Assembly: GCF_947242115.1 (NCBI RefSeq) | Contig: NC_074715.1 | Span: 52,900,080-52,964,079, forward strand | Reading direction: 5' to 3' | Source: Biomphalaria glabrata | Lineage: Eukaryota > Mollusca > Gastropoda > Planorbidae | Length of the DNA stretch: 64,000 nucleotides | In this document: positions 21,590-34,542 of the stretch, piece by piece | Layout of the letters: each line of letters starts with the position of its first letter | Position numbering within the stretch: the first letter of the stretch is position 1 | The notes under the pieces: model-generated | Databases searched by the model: none | What the model was told of the DNA's origin: nothing | The model's input: the letters and a program-made list of their open reading frames with translations, nothing else | Position numbers and translations under genes: made by a program

Positions 21590-22050
21590 TTAGCTCGTTT
21601 GTCTGGGCCCCTGACATTCAACAGGCACCTTGGTGCTCACAATAAATAAGTGACTCACTGTTAACAATGTAATTGTTTAATGATGTGAATATAAGTTATG
21701 ATGACAAACTGATGGAGTAATGACATTGAATCTAAAACATTCGAATATTGTGGCTATAGTAATCAAACAATAATTCCGCACCTTGCTATCACACAACGTC
21801 ACACAATAGTACGTTCAACACTGGCACACAGCCGACAACCAACTCCAATGTAGATCTTGATAATTCTATAGCTAACTCCCTTAAATAGGGGAACACAGAA
21901 GAATCTCAAAACAAGTTACACGTTACAAGTTAATAACACAACCACTCCATAAGCTTACAAGCAGCAAGGCAAAAAAGAAAGTACGTTCAACAATAGTACA
22001 CTTAATAAACAATGGGGCTATAATACCATAACCTACTTGAATAGTGATAG
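21590..22050. other. Unassigned spacer
   Basis: No coding signal or clear repeat; 'gtacgttcaaca' occurs twice. Confidence 0.3.
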
Positions 22051-22057
22051 AAGTGGG

Positions 22058-22850
22058 AAGTATTAAGACTAAGACTAAGACTAAGACTGCTTTATTGATC
22101 CTTACGGAAATTTGTTGTGATTACAAGGACTCGTTTCTCATATAAAGACAACACAACAGAAAAATACACATAAATACAACAGACAACATAAAGAGTTCAT
22201 TCAGCGACTACACACAGGTATCTTGGTGCATTTCATGTTCCCTGATCAATGAGTGGCGGTGATAGAGTCTGACCGAGTGAGGTACGAACGAGTTTTTGTA
22301 CCGCTCCGTTCTTGTTTTGATTGACAGCAGTCGCCCACTTCGCGACGACTTGGCGTAGTTCTGATGGAGCGGGTGGCCGTTGTCTTCCAAGATTTTTTCG
22401 ATTTTTCTTAGGCACGTTTGTTCAAAAAGTTCCTTTAAATGTGGTAATGTTGTGAGTGTAATTTTTGATGCTTTTTTAATGATGTTTTCTAGACGTTGCA
22501 ACAGTTTAGATGAGGCGTTGCCTTGCCAACAACTTATTCCGTATGTTAGCAGATTTTGTACAGTCGCGCCGTAAAATGTCTCAAGGATCTTCTTATTTAA
22601 TTTAAAACTGTTGAGTTTGTATAGAAAAAAGAGTCGCTGGGCTGTTTTCTTTGTCAGAGTTCCAAGGTGGTCTTCCCATGAAAGCTTGTTGTTGATGATA
22701 ATGCCTAGATATTTATATGCCTTTACTTGTTCTATAGATGTAGTGTTTATTTGCAGTTCACGTATAGTTTGTTTTTTCTTTCTAAAATCTATTATAAGTT
22801 CTTTAGTTTGAGTTGTCACCACAATTTTACCCTCGCCACCATAAAAGCAG
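22058..22850 (-). mobile_element. L2/Rex1-group LINE, 5'-truncated, reverse transcriptase C-terminus
   Basis: An open frame at 22822-22208 (minus), probably continuing a little upstream, reads TKELIIDFRKK, then YLGIIINNKLSWEDHL (the conserved YLGI motif after the RT palm), then LETFYGATVQNLLTYG. The 3' UTR ends 'cggatcaataaagcagtctt' with a TCTTAG tail at 22059-22090. Relatively intact, so probably young. Confidence 0.85.
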
Positions 22851-23595
22851 GAAGTATTTATGTAGGCAGTGTATGACTGTGCTTCCTTGAGTTATCTCAA
22901 TCTTTGTTAACAAAGCTTACTGCCATCTTGCAAAGTTTGAGAGCAACAGTTTCGTCGACGATTTTTTCCAGAAATATGCGACTGATAGAAATAAACAGTT
23001 ACCAAATGTGGGAATTTCGACTACATTGAAATAAAGACCTGTAGACTCCACGAAATATATGTGAAGCGGTGGCCATGGTTAGAAAACGAAGGGCAATACG
23101 AAGAGTCAGCGAGCATGCGTGTGTGGTGTCCCCTTAGAGACTTGTTCTCCTTCCTTACCGCTCTTTTTTTTTTCACCGTGAAAGTTACGTGGGATAACTC
23201 TAGTCCAACTTGCAGAAATAAAAGAGTTATCTTAACATGACTTTTTCATGGAGGGTTAGAGAGTGGGCCTGAGTGCTTGTCCCGCATGGTTGGGCGACGA
23301 AGAGAATTAAATATATAGACATTTTTTAAGAAAAGTGGTGACGATAAAATGTTATCTACACTAAACATCTAAAAATAAAAGAAAAACTAACTAATATCAA
23401 AAAGACATTATAATGAATGATCACTGTTGCTAAATAGATATCAACCTTAACGACTCAACCAGTGTCTCTACAAACACTACACAACAGGACACAACCAACT
23501 TAAAGAAATGTAAAAGTCAAGATCTAAATGACTTCTTTGATGACTTCTAAATGAAAGGCCAATGCTGTGCATTTGGTAATTTGATACATCGATTG
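22851..23595. other. Unassigned spacer
   Basis: AT-rich, no recognised repeat or gene. Confidence 0.35.
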
Positions 23596-23597
23596 TA

Positions 23598-23760
23598 TGA
23601 GACGCTATAGCTGAGGGTTAAGACTCTTAGCTTCCAAGCCGAGGTTGTCTTGGGTTCGAATCCTAGTACAGGCAGTCATTATTATTATAAAAGACTCAAA
23701 GGGCGCTCCTGATTCTACCCAACACCCTTGCATAACGGTTGGTCGGTTTAGGCTACTTTA
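23598..23760 (+). repeat. Diverged tRNA-derived SINE
   Basis: tRNA-like 'tagctgagggttaagactct' and box B 'gggttcgaatcctagta', then SINE-A-like 'acccttgcataacggttggt'. Confidence 0.6.
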
Positions 23761-24094
23761 AATCTTATTCGTCATACTTTTAAATCATATTAAAAAAGCT
23801 TTTATCTTGTGATAGATCTTGATCTTGTAGCTTTATGATGACTGTCTACCTCCAACAGATTACTCAATAGATGTTTGAGTTTCTTGTACGGGCGTGTTAA
23901 AACTACTAAAGAATAAAGTCTACACATTAATCTGAAAAAAGACTTAAGCCCAGACAGCTAGAGATTTAGTCGAGTCTCTGTTCGTATTACGATGTTTTGG
24001 TCTTGAGTTCCTAACACCAACTGCCTAATACGATCATAAACAAGCTAAATCTTAGTATCTGTGTAACATCCCGTTCAGTCCGATATTGTAACGC

Positions 24095-24298
24095 ACAAAT
24101 GTTAAAGGTCATGGTACCAATCAATCGGAGAAAAATTGAGGGCCATAACTTGGGTAACGAGACAATTTTCAGCCTTTTTTTTTGGAAGGGGGGGGGGGTG
24201 GAGGGGGTAGCGGATTTTCTACACTTCATGCTGACGTTTCGGATGGAACCACGTCGGGGCCGGATCTGGCCTGCAGGTCGTATTTTGGGCATCACTGC
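24095..24298 (+). mobile_element. hAT 3' end fragment
   Basis: Ends 'ctggcctgcaggtcgtattttgggcatcactg', in pieces typical of hAT termini; the 5' end was not found. Confidence 0.45.
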
Positions 24299-25366
24299 TT
24301 TAATCTAATTAAAATACAATTTTAGCTACACGCCTTTATAAGTCAACTGAGCATCTATACTTAGATCAGATTGTATCTAAAAGCAAATTTTAAAGAGTAA
24401 GAAACAGTTTTCAATACAATCAACTCAAATTCCGCTCCATAGGACATAAATCCAAGCGCTGAAAGAGCAGTTCCAGTGAAAACATGCGAGAAATTTTTAT
24501 GGGTGCCAGAAGCAGTATTTACACACTTAAAAAAAAACAAAAAACTTTGCTGCTATACTTTCACATTATTTTTGTACAAATACATCTGTGAACAAGGATT
24601 TTTCTGTGATAACTAAAAAATGTGTGATCACGGGTCGATTCTTATTGACAGCAGTCACAAGGCGATGGGAGGACAACAAAGGACAAAAGAATCGACGAGC
24701 CTGCCAGTGAAAGAGGATCTAACTAAGGCCCAGGACAGAGGAATGGAGAAAGACGGTCGACGAATCTTGTATGGTGCCCAACGGTTTAATAGACTAAGGG
24801 ATAGGTAAAGGTGAAGCTAAAACTAGTTCCACAGTTTCGGAACATTACGCACTAGAGTAAACAGTTAAATACTTCACATTAAGTACAACTGTAGATATGT
24901 GGTGAAATGTTGTGATGTAAAAAGACAATAGCAAAGTTATTTTTTAAATCGTAAAATTGGTTTCAGAAATTTCTAACTCTTGTTGTAAATCCACAATTGG
25001 GATTGTAAAAATAATGAAAAGGTGAATGTACAATACAGTATAAATATGAAATAAAAGACAGTATACATAACGGCTCCCATTCCCAATTTGTTTTTTAATG
25101 CGGCCCTCAATACAAAAAGGTTGCCCACCCCTGAGTTAGACTGAAGTGAGGGGCTATCGAGACTGTTATAACGTCGCCAAACACCCATACAAATAAATAA
25201 CATAATGAATAGTCATGTCCTTAATTAATTTATACCTAAATCGTATTATTCTAGCGATCCTATAGTACTCGCATCCGTATACTAAAAATAACCTTTGACA
25301 AAAAGTGTACACTGCGCTCTTAGACGCATTCTAAAATGTGATATATTTCCTACGTTTAGTCATACC

Positions 25367-26409
25367 CATAGACATAAATAAATATAGACTGGAAGTAGGA
25401 AGTAATTTTTATTTGGGGGAAGTCAAATATGTTTTATGTACTCTATCTATGTGAAAAAAAAATGGCGGCAATTGAGCTATAAATTCTAGGACTAACATTT
25501 CAGCCAATATATAATTATGATCTTTAGTTTTGAAAAGTACAAAACTGCCATAGTCCCAATATTTTGCCTTTGTTTCATAATCATAGACATAGGCAAATAT
25601 ATATAGGTTTGTGATGTGGATCTATGTTTGTTGACATGGCTTCTTTATTAATGTATGGCGGTCGTCTTATCGATTCAAATTGTTATAATTAGTTTTTAGT
25701 CAAAAAAGTCAAAGAAAATGAGCAGAACGTGCTCTAATGTTCGTAGTACGATAGGCCAAGGATAAATTCTAAAGGTTGAAAAAAAATTGAATATTATACA
25801 CATTAACTTTTAGTTTCAGTAAGTCAGAATAATTCAGTATCACTGTGACTGTGACTAATTCAATATTGATAGATCTAAATCTAATAAATATGACTAATAT
25901 TTGTAATAACTAGGTCTAATACTTTTCATACTTTTTACTGCTAACTATTAAACTAGTCAGTCTATCATCTATGCATGCAGACTATAGACTAGATCTAGTA
26001 TAAGTATAGATTATAGATCTAGTGACAATCTTGAATCTAGTCCTAGACTTTTTATATACTAACTATAGACTAGACTATACAGATTACAATTATAGTTTAT
26101 AGTTATAGTATAGTATAGTAGTATAGTACTAGTAAAAGTAGTATTTTTTTACTATAGTATTTATATAGACTAGATCTAAATCTAGTATTTTAAACTATTT
26201 ATAATTAGGCACGATTAGAGATATAATAATACAGAAGGGGTTCTATCAATTATATAGGTTATGACTGAAAAAAAAAAAAACAACTATAAATACTTTTAAT
26301 TTTACACTGCTCATAACTGCTGTATAACTCATACAAACTTATCTTTTCCCAAATGTTTCCCATAATAATTTTTACTTTATCGTCCAGTCTATATATATAT
26401 ATGTCTATG
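25367..26409. mobile_element. TIR element of the CATAGAC family (1043 bp) with 8-bp target duplication
   Basis: Ends CATAGACATAAATAAATA and TATATATATATGTCTATG; flanked by GTCATACC at 25359-25366 and 26410-26417. Blocks B, C and D have the uninterrupted site. No transposase frame. Confidence 0.9.
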
Positions 26410-26934
26410 GTCATACCCCTTTTTTTTTTTTAGTATTCATTAAAAAAGGACCAATTCCTGGTAAGGGAAACTACTACAGGAATTAAAGGAATTAAAAGCC
26501 GTGGGTTGTTCTCTCTTTATATAAAATCTGCATTGCATTAGGCTTTTTTAATTTTGAAAGCGTTTGTGCGAAAGTTTAGTAAAGAAAAAAGGTCCTGCAT
26601 AATAGATTACGTGTATGTATGTAAATATGGATCTATGAATTTAAATATAAATCTTTATGATCAACATAAATTACATTTTAACACATTAGTTTGGTATAAG
26701 TTGGAAAATACGCGCAGATTTTGCCTCTTTAATATTTTCAATATGTTAGAGACAAACGAGTATTTATTCTCTGGCACTGCCAGGGTTGAGTCTCGTTATT
26801 ATTATTTTTATAATTAGTATTATTATTATTATTATTACTGCGTTTTTCCTTAAAAACAACCAATAATAATTTGTAGAAGACTTTAATTTGAATACCGATA
26901 TCCAATGTGATATAACATTACATATATTTCTTTA

Positions 26935-27166
26935 TTTTTATTTTTTAGCAGGACAATAGTTACACTTTCACAGAAGCAGCACATTCCTTCAGCAGCAGAT
27001 AAGGTAACAGGTTCCGAGTTGTTGTTAGCCTCTACAGCATATCGTTGTAGTATTCTCCACATAATGGAATTAGGTGCTTGTGGTTCTTGAGAAAACGTGA
27101 CTTGTTGCGAGCCTATGTCACAGAATGCCTCTGCGCTTGGTCGAGAGAGGAGTATTCTAGAAGTAA
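26935..27166 (-). other. Conserved repeat-borne frame, copy A
   Basis: Minus strand: SAEAFCDIGSQQVTFSQEPQ, then EANNNSEPVTL. Open but without an ATG at the usual place. Copies in B, C and D. Product unknown. Confidence 0.5.
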
Positions 27167-27639
27167 AGTCCCCCTTTCAGACCATATGATCTATAGGGCA
27201 GATTATGTTATTCTAAAAGTCTGTCTAATTTTAGGTGATAGTACTCAACTGATGAAGGTATCTCTAATAGCTTCCTTTTGATTTTCGAGTGCAGAAACTT
27301 GTCCTAAATTTAAAATCACTTTTTATCTTTGGATGTACTTGTCATTAATCTGTACTATTTCTTGTTTACAAATATACAGTAAATAGCAGAAGTAAATCTC
27401 AATTGCTTGTTTGACGTAGAGCCTGATCTGTATAGCAATAGTAGATTCTTATGTAGTAGAAACTGTTATTAATTAGAAAGAGAAGCATAATCACACAAGA
27501 AGTCCAATTTCTCATATTCAGAAACTGCTAGCTTTAAGACAGATACCCCATTCTTTCTACCACCTTTTCCAAACTGATCGAGTCAAGTGATAGGATTATA
27601 GTGTATTGAGAAAGCTAAAAGCATGAAATTGACATAAAC

Positions 27640-27897
27640 AAATACATATCTGTGGCATTTTACGTCTCGAGAGACGATCTTTTCCCTTTGCAACTTCTTG
27701 TGTGACTAAAGAGGCCAATCCTTGATACACAGCTGCGATCGCAGGTTGGGCATATATAATCACCAGGCGCCGTTGCATTTTCACCCTTCTTTCTGATTCT
27801 GTTGTGTATGACATCTGGAGTGTATCCACATGGAGAGAGAGCATAAAGGAAGGGCCACAGAATGCTCTTTTAGTACTTGTTTTATTTAACACTTTTA
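27640..27897 (-). mobile_element. LINE C-terminal zinc-finger region (block A)
   Basis: Minus strand carries the CPTCDRSC..RMGLFSHTRS type of motif seen in the C-terminal end of many LINE ORF2 proteins, in a frame other than the longest one. Confidence 0.55.
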
Positions 27898-28007
27898 TCT
27901 CTGATCTTTATTAAACACTCATAGAACATCATGTGATGCCGGGGAATCTTATATAGACTCTAAATATCTTTAGAAATTCAAATAATGAAGATCCTTTAAT
28001 CCAAAAT

Positions 28008-28306
28008 CATAGACATAAATAAATATAGACTGGAAAAAGGAAGTAACTTCATGTAGCTTGAAAACATGTACATCTATTGTATTCGGATTTCCGAAATATG
28101 AAAAGTTGCATGATCTTCATTCTTAGAGATTAAACAAAACTACACTCCCTCTTTATTTACAATATATATAGGTGTGTATAGATATGAATACTTAACTTTT
28201 ATACTGCTCATAAATGCTTTATAATAAAGTACACAAAATTGCAAGTCACAAAGTTTCGTTTCATAAAACTCTTTAATTGGCCAGTCTATATTTATTTATG
28301 TCTATG
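28008..28306. mobile_element. CATAGAC-family MITE, 299 bp, with 8-bp target duplication
   Basis: Ends CATAGACATAAATAAATATA and TATATTTATTTATGTCTATG; flanked by TCCAAAAT at 28000-28007 and 28307-28314. Confidence 0.9.
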
Positions 28307-28314
28307 TCCAAAAT

Positions 28315-28930
28315 ACAAAACTTTAATTCAGGAACTATGAAGCACTCAAAATATACATAAAGTACAAAATTAAAATTACAAGAAGAATATCTTCTTCTCA
28401 GCTCATTATAAAATAGATTCAAACAATTGTATTAATTCTGCAACTCGAAATTATGCGTCTAGTCTCTCTAAGTTCGTGTACAAACTTTTTGGTCTTCCTA
28501 TTTGGAATCTTTAACATGTGGAATACCAAAATCAACCATAACGTCTTTTTAAAAATTCGTTTTAGACTTTAATCTTTAGCCCTTTGGTATTGGTCTTTTT
28601 CCATATTTAGATTGGCTTTTTGACACAGGAGTAATAACAGTTCAAAGTGCTAGTAACGACTACACAGCTTTAACTTTTGCATACATTATATATATATATT
28701 GAAAGATAAAAACCGAATTACTCGATCTTTAATTGTTTATTTTTTCTCAGATGTGTCCGACAATTGACTTGCGCTTGCAGATTTAGGAACAAATTACTTT
28801 TTCCTATTTCAACAGGCAAGCAAAAGAAATCAGGTTTTGTCATTTTCCTTTGCTAAAAGGTGAAATTATTTCCAGTGAAACCGTTAAAAGTACAAGACTT
28901 ATTTAAATTCTTTAATTGTGTCATTTATAA
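28315..28930. other. Unassigned AT-rich spacer between blocks A and B
   Basis: No coding signal; a short TA run near 28690. Confidence 0.35.
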
Positions 28931-28944
28931 AAGCAAAATTTTAA

Positions 28945-30760
28945 GAGTTAAAAAAAAACGGCTTTCAATACAATCAACTCAAATTCCGCTCCAGAGGACA
29001 TAACTCCAAGCTTATTATGACCTGAAAGAGCAGTTCCAGTGAGAACTTGCGCGAAAGTTGTATGAGAGCCGAATCAGTATTTACACACTTTAAAAATAAC
29101 ACAAAAACTTTGCTGCTATATATTCACATTATTTGGGTACAAATACATCAGTGAACAAGGATTTTTCTGTGGTAACTAAAAAAAAGTGTAATCACGGGTC
29201 GATGCTGAATGTAATTAGTCACAAGGCGATGGGAGGACAACATAAAAGAATCGACGAGCCTGCCAGTGAAAGAGGATTTAACTAAGGCCCACGACAGAGG
29301 AATGGAAAAAGACGGTCGACGAATCTTGCAACGGTTTAAAGGTAAAGATGAAGCTAAAATTAGTTCCACAGTTCCGGAACTTTACGCACCTGTGTAAACA
29401 GTTAAATACTTCACACTAAGTGCAACTGTAGATTTGTGGTGAAATGTGATGCAAAAAGACAATAGCAACATTATTTTTAAATCGTAAAATTGGTTTCAGA
29501 AATGGCTAACTTTGTTGTATCTCCTCGATTGTGAGTGTGAAAATAATGAAAAGTGAATGTGCAATACAGTATATATATATATGAAGGAAAAGACATTATA
29601 CACAGCCATCTTATTTTTCTAATTTTGTAAGTACACACTTATATATATATGCGGCCCCCCATTCCCAAATTTGATCTTTAATGCGGCCCTCGATACAAAA
29701 AGGTTGCCCACCCCTGATTTAGACTGAAGTGCTCGTATCCGTGTACCAAAAATAACCTTTGACAAAAAGTGTACACTGCTCGCTTAGATGCATTCTAAAA
29801 TGTGATATACATCCTACGTTTTCTAATACCCTTTTTTTATTTTAGAAAAAATAGTAGGCCTACATTCATGTAAAAAAATAACGATTCCTGGTAAGGGACA
29901 CTACAGCAGGAAAAAAAGGAATTAAAAGCCGTGGGTTATTCTCTCTTTATATAAGATCTGCATTGCATTAGTTTTTTTTTTTAAATTTTTAAAGCGTTTG
30001 AGGGAAAGTTTAGTGAAGAAGAAAGATCATCCATAATAGATTTACTTGTATGTATGTAAATTTAGATCTATGAACTGAAATATAAATCTATATGACCAAC
30101 ATAAATTAGATTTATATACGCACAGATTTTCACTTATTAATATTATTGATATGTAAGACACGAACGAGTATTCATTTTTTGGCACTGCCATGGTCGAGTT
30201 TTGTTTTTTTATTTTTATTGTTTTTAATAGACGATAGTTCAAATGGGGAACTTTCATAGAAGTAGCACACTCCTTCAGCAGCAGTCAAGGTAACAGGTTC
30301 CGAGTTGTTGTTAGCCTCTACAACACATCGTTGTAATATTCTTGACTTAATGGATTTTCGTGCTTGTGGTTCTTGAGAAAAAGTGGCTTGTTGCGAGCCT
30401 ATGTCACAGAATGCTTCAGCGCTTGGTCGAGAGTAGAGCATTCTTGAAGTAAAGTCCCCCTTTTCAGACCATATGATCTATAGGGCAGATTATGTTATTC
30501 TAGAAGTCTATGTCTAATTTTAGGTGATAGCTATCCACCGATGAAGGTATTTCTAATAATTTCCTTTTGATTTTCGAGCGCAGAAACTGCCCTACATATA
30601 AAATCTTTAGCTATGACATATTATCTTTGGATATACTTGTCAATAATCTGCACTATTTCTTGTTTGCAAATATACAGTAAATAGCATAAGTAAATCTCAA
30701 TTGCTTGTTTGACGTAGAGCCTGTTCTGTACAGCAATATTAGATTAGGTTATCGAGGGTA
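28945..30760 (+). repeat. Composite repeat block, copy B
   Basis: Same order as A but shorter and more diverged: RTE fragment 29220-29345, hAT end near 29717, promoter-like 'ggtaagggacactacagc', conserved minus frame 30441-30172 and SINE-A 3' end near 30453-30500. Confidence 0.8.
30172..30441 (-). other. Conserved repeat-borne frame, copy B (89 codons)
   Basis: MLYSRPSAEAFCDIGSQQAT start and EANNNSEPVTLTAAEGVC core; diverged C-terminus. No domain recognised. Confidence 0.5.
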
Positions 30761-30938
30761 TTATATGTCAAACCAAACCCAAACAGTCGAATACTAACAC
30801 GAATAGCCATATCCTCAATTGTGGCCTTAATAAGATCATTGGAATTGTCCCCTATAAGTCATGCTTTTGGACTCATATCTTTGTACTCTATAACCCTTGC
30901 ATTTGAAAAATTGCGACCTAATCGTACGTTTTATATAG

Positions 30939-31406
30939 CAGAGGCGGACTGGGTATCAAAATCGGCCCGGGCATTTCTATACAAATTCTCTATCATATGA
31001 TGGGCATCCAATTCTAGGTCTACGTACCTGTCCTCAAAATCATTATGTTAAGTTTGATAATGTATCTAGAAGCATGCATACGGTGACATCTATCTTTATA
31101 AGAAATATAGGCCTTTAGTTGCTTTCTAATCACTGAGTATGTAGGCCCTAAAAGGATGAAGTCTACTAGTAGACTATTACATTATTTCGGAAAATGTGTT
31201 AGATTAAAATAGTATTACAGTGTAGAGTCTGATAATTTTTTTTTTAAACAGAGGGCATTTTTATAAGAGAATATTATACAAACTCTAACAATACTATTTG
31301 TGCCATAGTGGCATTGATGCGGCCATTTCGGTGACCCCCACCGGCCCATTAGGGTACCGGCCCACCGGGCATTTGCCCAAATGCCCATATAGCCAGTCCG
31401 CCCCTG
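30939..31406. mobile_element. hAT-type TIR element, 468 bp, with 8-bp target duplication
   Basis: Ends CAGAGGCGGACTGGG and CCAGTCCGCCCCTG; flanked by TTATATAG at 30931-30938 and 31407-31414. A fragment of the same family is at 39603-39670. Confidence 0.9.
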
Positions 31407-31960
31407 TTATATAGTGTAAGTGTTGTTTTAAATTGGGAACAAAACGTATATGTCTACATATTTTACAAATAAGCTTTTCCAGAAAAGGGAAAAAAACTAC
31501 ATTAATAACGTGGGTTGTCTTATCTTATATAGGACTGTAGATTTTTCATATTGAAAGCGTGTGAGGAAAAGGTTAGTAAAACAAACAACATGAATTTAGA
31601 TATAGTAGTATGAATATTTTAATATAAATATAAGAACGTAGATATAAATCTGTATAAAACAACACTATTTATAAGTTATCAATATAATATTATGGTTAAA
31701 AAGTGCCACCTACCCGATATTAATCTTTAGCGGCCTCCGTATGGGGAAAAGCCGCTATTAGGTTTGTGCAAAATGTCCGTCTGTCACACTCAGATCTCAG
31801 AAACTAGATAAGAAATGAAAAATATTATTTCAACATGATTAGTGGCTTGCAAAGTTTTGGTGAAACGGCTACATTTTGTTTTCTAAAAGTAAATCGTTTA
31901 ATTTATAAAATTAATAATGCAAGCAATTTTTTCATAAAAATACACCAATTCTACAACATT
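31407..31960. other. Unassigned AT-rich spacer
   Basis: No coding signal recognised. Confidence 0.3.
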
Positions 31961-31964
31961 ACAT

Positions 31965-32520
31965 AAATGTAATCGAGGACACCAGGACTGTTAGTCGACC
32001 ATGACGTCGGTCCTGACGGAGTCCTCGTTCGGGTTTAGGATGAGACAGAGAGTAGAGTTTAGTACGGCAGTACGGTGATGTACAATACAATACATGAAAA
32101 AATACATCCCCTCAAAGCACAGTTCTGACCAAGACAAGATCAGCACACCAACTGACTAGACTGACCACTAAATACTCTATTAACCCCACTGCAAAACCCC
32201 GCTCTAAAACAGTTCACAACCCACAACTAATAAAATAAACAAACACACCCACACAATCTCACATCTTACACACCCCTGCTATTAATTTATAACATTAATT
32301 TTTTATTAGCAATTATTTCATAAAAATACACCAATTCTAAAACAATATATAAATGTAAGCGAGGACCCCAGGACTGTTAGTCGACCATGAAGACGGTCCT
32401 GACGGAGTCCTCGAGTGAAACGTACGGGTTTAGGATGAGACAGAGAGTAGAGTTGATGTACAGTTTAACATTTCTAGTCAGTTTACATAAGGCCTGATTT
32501 CAGAGAATCCTAACACTGGT
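31965..32520 (+). mobile_element. LTR-type fossil
   Basis: Two related segments ('gaccatga...cggtcctgacggagtcctcg') at about 31975-32090 and 32350-32470, and an end 'cataaggcctgatttcagag', resemble the inverted LTR at 59569. The middle part (32100-32290) recurs at 48190. Broken and old; LTR retrotransposon family, probably gypsy-like. Confidence 0.45.
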
Positions 32521-32524
32521 GTCC

Positions 32525-33980
32525 TAACCCCCCACCCATACAAATAAATACCATAATGAATAGTCATATCCTTAATTATGGCCTAACCTAAATCGTATAA
32601 TTCTAGCGATCCTATAGTACTCGTATCCGTATACTAAAATAACCTTTGACAAAACGTGTACACTGCGCGCTTAGATGCATTCTAAATGTTATATACATCC
32701 TAAGTTTTGTAATACCCTTTTTTTATTAAAAAAAAAATAGTACATTCATGTAACAAAAATTACGATTCCTGGTAAGGGAGACTACAGCAGGAAAAAAAGG
32801 AATTAAAAGCCGTGGGTTGTTCTCTCTTTATATAAAATCTCAATTGAATTAGGTTTTTTTTTAATTTTCAAAGCGTTTGAGAAGAAGTTTAGTAAAGAAA
32901 AAAGATCCTGCATAATAGATTTACTTGTATGTATGTAAATATGGATCTATGAATTTAAATATAAATCTATATGATCAACATAAATTACATTTTAACACAT
33001 TAGTTTGGTATGAGTTGGAAAATACGCACAGATTTTGCCTCTTTAATATTTTCAATATGTTAGACACAAACGAGTATTCATTCTCTGGCACTGCCAGGGT
33101 TGAGTCTCGTTATTATTATTTTTATAATTAGTATTATTATTATTATTATTACTGCGTTTTTCCTTAATAACAACCAATAATAATTTGTAGAAGACTTTAA
33201 TTTGAATACCAATATCCAATGTGATATAACATTACATATATTTCTTTATTTTTATTTTTTAGCAGGACAATAGTTACACTTTCACAGAAGCAGCACATTC
33301 CTTCAGCAGCAGCTAAGGTAACAGGTTCCGAGTTGTTGTTAGCCTCTACAGCACATCGTTGTAGTATTATCCACATAGTGGAATTAGGTGCTTGTGGTTC
33401 TTGAGAAAAAGTGGCTTGTTGCGAGCCTATGTCACAGAATGCTTCTGCGCTTGGTCGAGAGAGTTGCATTCTTGAAGTAAAGTTCCCCTTTCAGACCATA
33501 TGATCTATAGGGCAGATTATGTTATTCTTAAAGTCTGTCTAATTTTAGGTGATAGCACTCCAAAGATGAAAGTATCTCTAATAGCTTCCTTTTGATTTTC
33601 GAGAGCAGAACTTGTCCTAAATTTAAAATCTTTAGGTATCACTCTTTATCTTTGGATGTTCTTGTCATTAGTCTGCACTATTTCTTGTCTGCAAATATAC
33701 AGTAAATAGCATAAGTAAATCTCAATTGATTGTTTGACGTAGAGAATGTTCTGTATAACAATAGTAGATTCCTATGTAGTACAAACTGTTATTAATTAGA
33801 AAGATAAGCAAAATCACACAAGAAGTCCAATTTCTCATATTTAGAAACTGCTAGTTTTAAGACAGATACCCCATTCTTTCTACCACATTTTCCAAACTGA
33901 TTCAGACAAGTGATAGGATTATAGTCTATTGAGAAAGCTAAAAGCATGACATTGAGCTAAACAAAAGCAATAAGCAACAG
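32525..33980 (+). repeat. Composite repeat block, copy C, leading into lectin gene 2
   Basis: Matches A from the 'cccatacaaataaataccat' segment onward and ends just before the lectin promoter; it lacks the LINE C-terminus found in A and D. Confidence 0.8.
33197..33469 (-). other. Conserved repeat-borne frame, copy C (90 codons)
   Basis: MQLSRPSAEAFCDIGSQQAT; nearly identical to D. No domain recognised; origin may be a lost exon or an unrecognised element. Confidence 0.5.
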
Positions 33981-33984
33981 TTTC

Positions 33985-34165
33985 AATCACACAGATTTAT
34001 TATTGTTAGACTTAATCTGTTACAAATTCAATTACATGACTGATCCAAACTAATTAGGTCAAAATACAATTACACATTTTATTAGTATTTTTTAATGATT
34101 TGATTGTTTTGTTTTTTTTCTTCTAAATTTGCATGTTTTGTTTTGTTTAATTGTATCATACAGAA
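33985..34165 (+). promoter_or_regulatory. Promoter-proximal region of lectin gene 2, shared with gene 3
   Basis: From about 33985 to the ATG the sequence parallels the region upstream of lectin gene 3 (61480-61660, inverted). Its first ~100 bp match the body of a tRNA-derived SINE seen with its head at 13273-13430. No clear TATA box is visible. Confidence 0.4.
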
Positions 34166-34244
34166 ATGAAGCACACAATTTTGACAAGTTTCTTGACATT
34201 GCTCTTCTGTCTTCTCACAACCACTGCTGGTGCCAGTAACGACA
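34166..34244 (+). CDS. Exon 1 of lectin gene 2 (signal peptide)
   Basis: Signal peptide ending ...AGASND; donor A/GTAAGTATT, phase 1. It is preceded by a T-rich run ending CATACAG directly before AAATG, which looks like a 3' splice site, so a non-coding first exon upstream is possible. Confidence 0.8.
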
Positions 34245-34510
34245 GTAAGTATTTACAATTTAATTTATATGGCGACAGGAATTTTCTATAAGCTAATAAT
34301 CGCAATTAAATTTTTTTTTTTTGTCTTTGACATGTAGTTGCAACCAAATTTTGTCCCAATTAGATTTAATCGGCCTGTAGTGTATCAAGATTTGTCACTG
34401 TTTTTTTTTCCGTTGTCCCATCATATTTTCTATTTTCTGCGTGTTAATTGTTAGAGAACACTGTGACGTTATACAAAATTTTATTTCATAAATAAAGCAG
34501 AAAGAAAGGC

Positions 34511-34542
<32 letters not shown>

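Larger units (their letters stand above)
24405..27897 (+). repeat. Composite repeat block, copy A
   Basis: Large duplicated block matching D (64000-61690, inverted) over its length apart from a MITE insertion, and B and C in part. In order: an RTE C-terminal fragment (24640-24815), a hAT end 'ggttgcccacccctg' at 25118-25133, the 'ttctagcgatcctatagtac' segment, the promoter-like 'ggtaagggaaactacta' segment, a conserved minus-strand frame, a SINE-A 3' end and a LINE C-terminus. Confidence 0.8.

Noticed and set aside
26554-26817. Frame MKAFVRKFSKEKRSCI..., also in blocks C and D
   Set aside because: Very AT-rich and Asn/Tyr/Phe-biased, conserved only because the blocks are recent duplicates, and on the opposite strand from the better-conserved frame.
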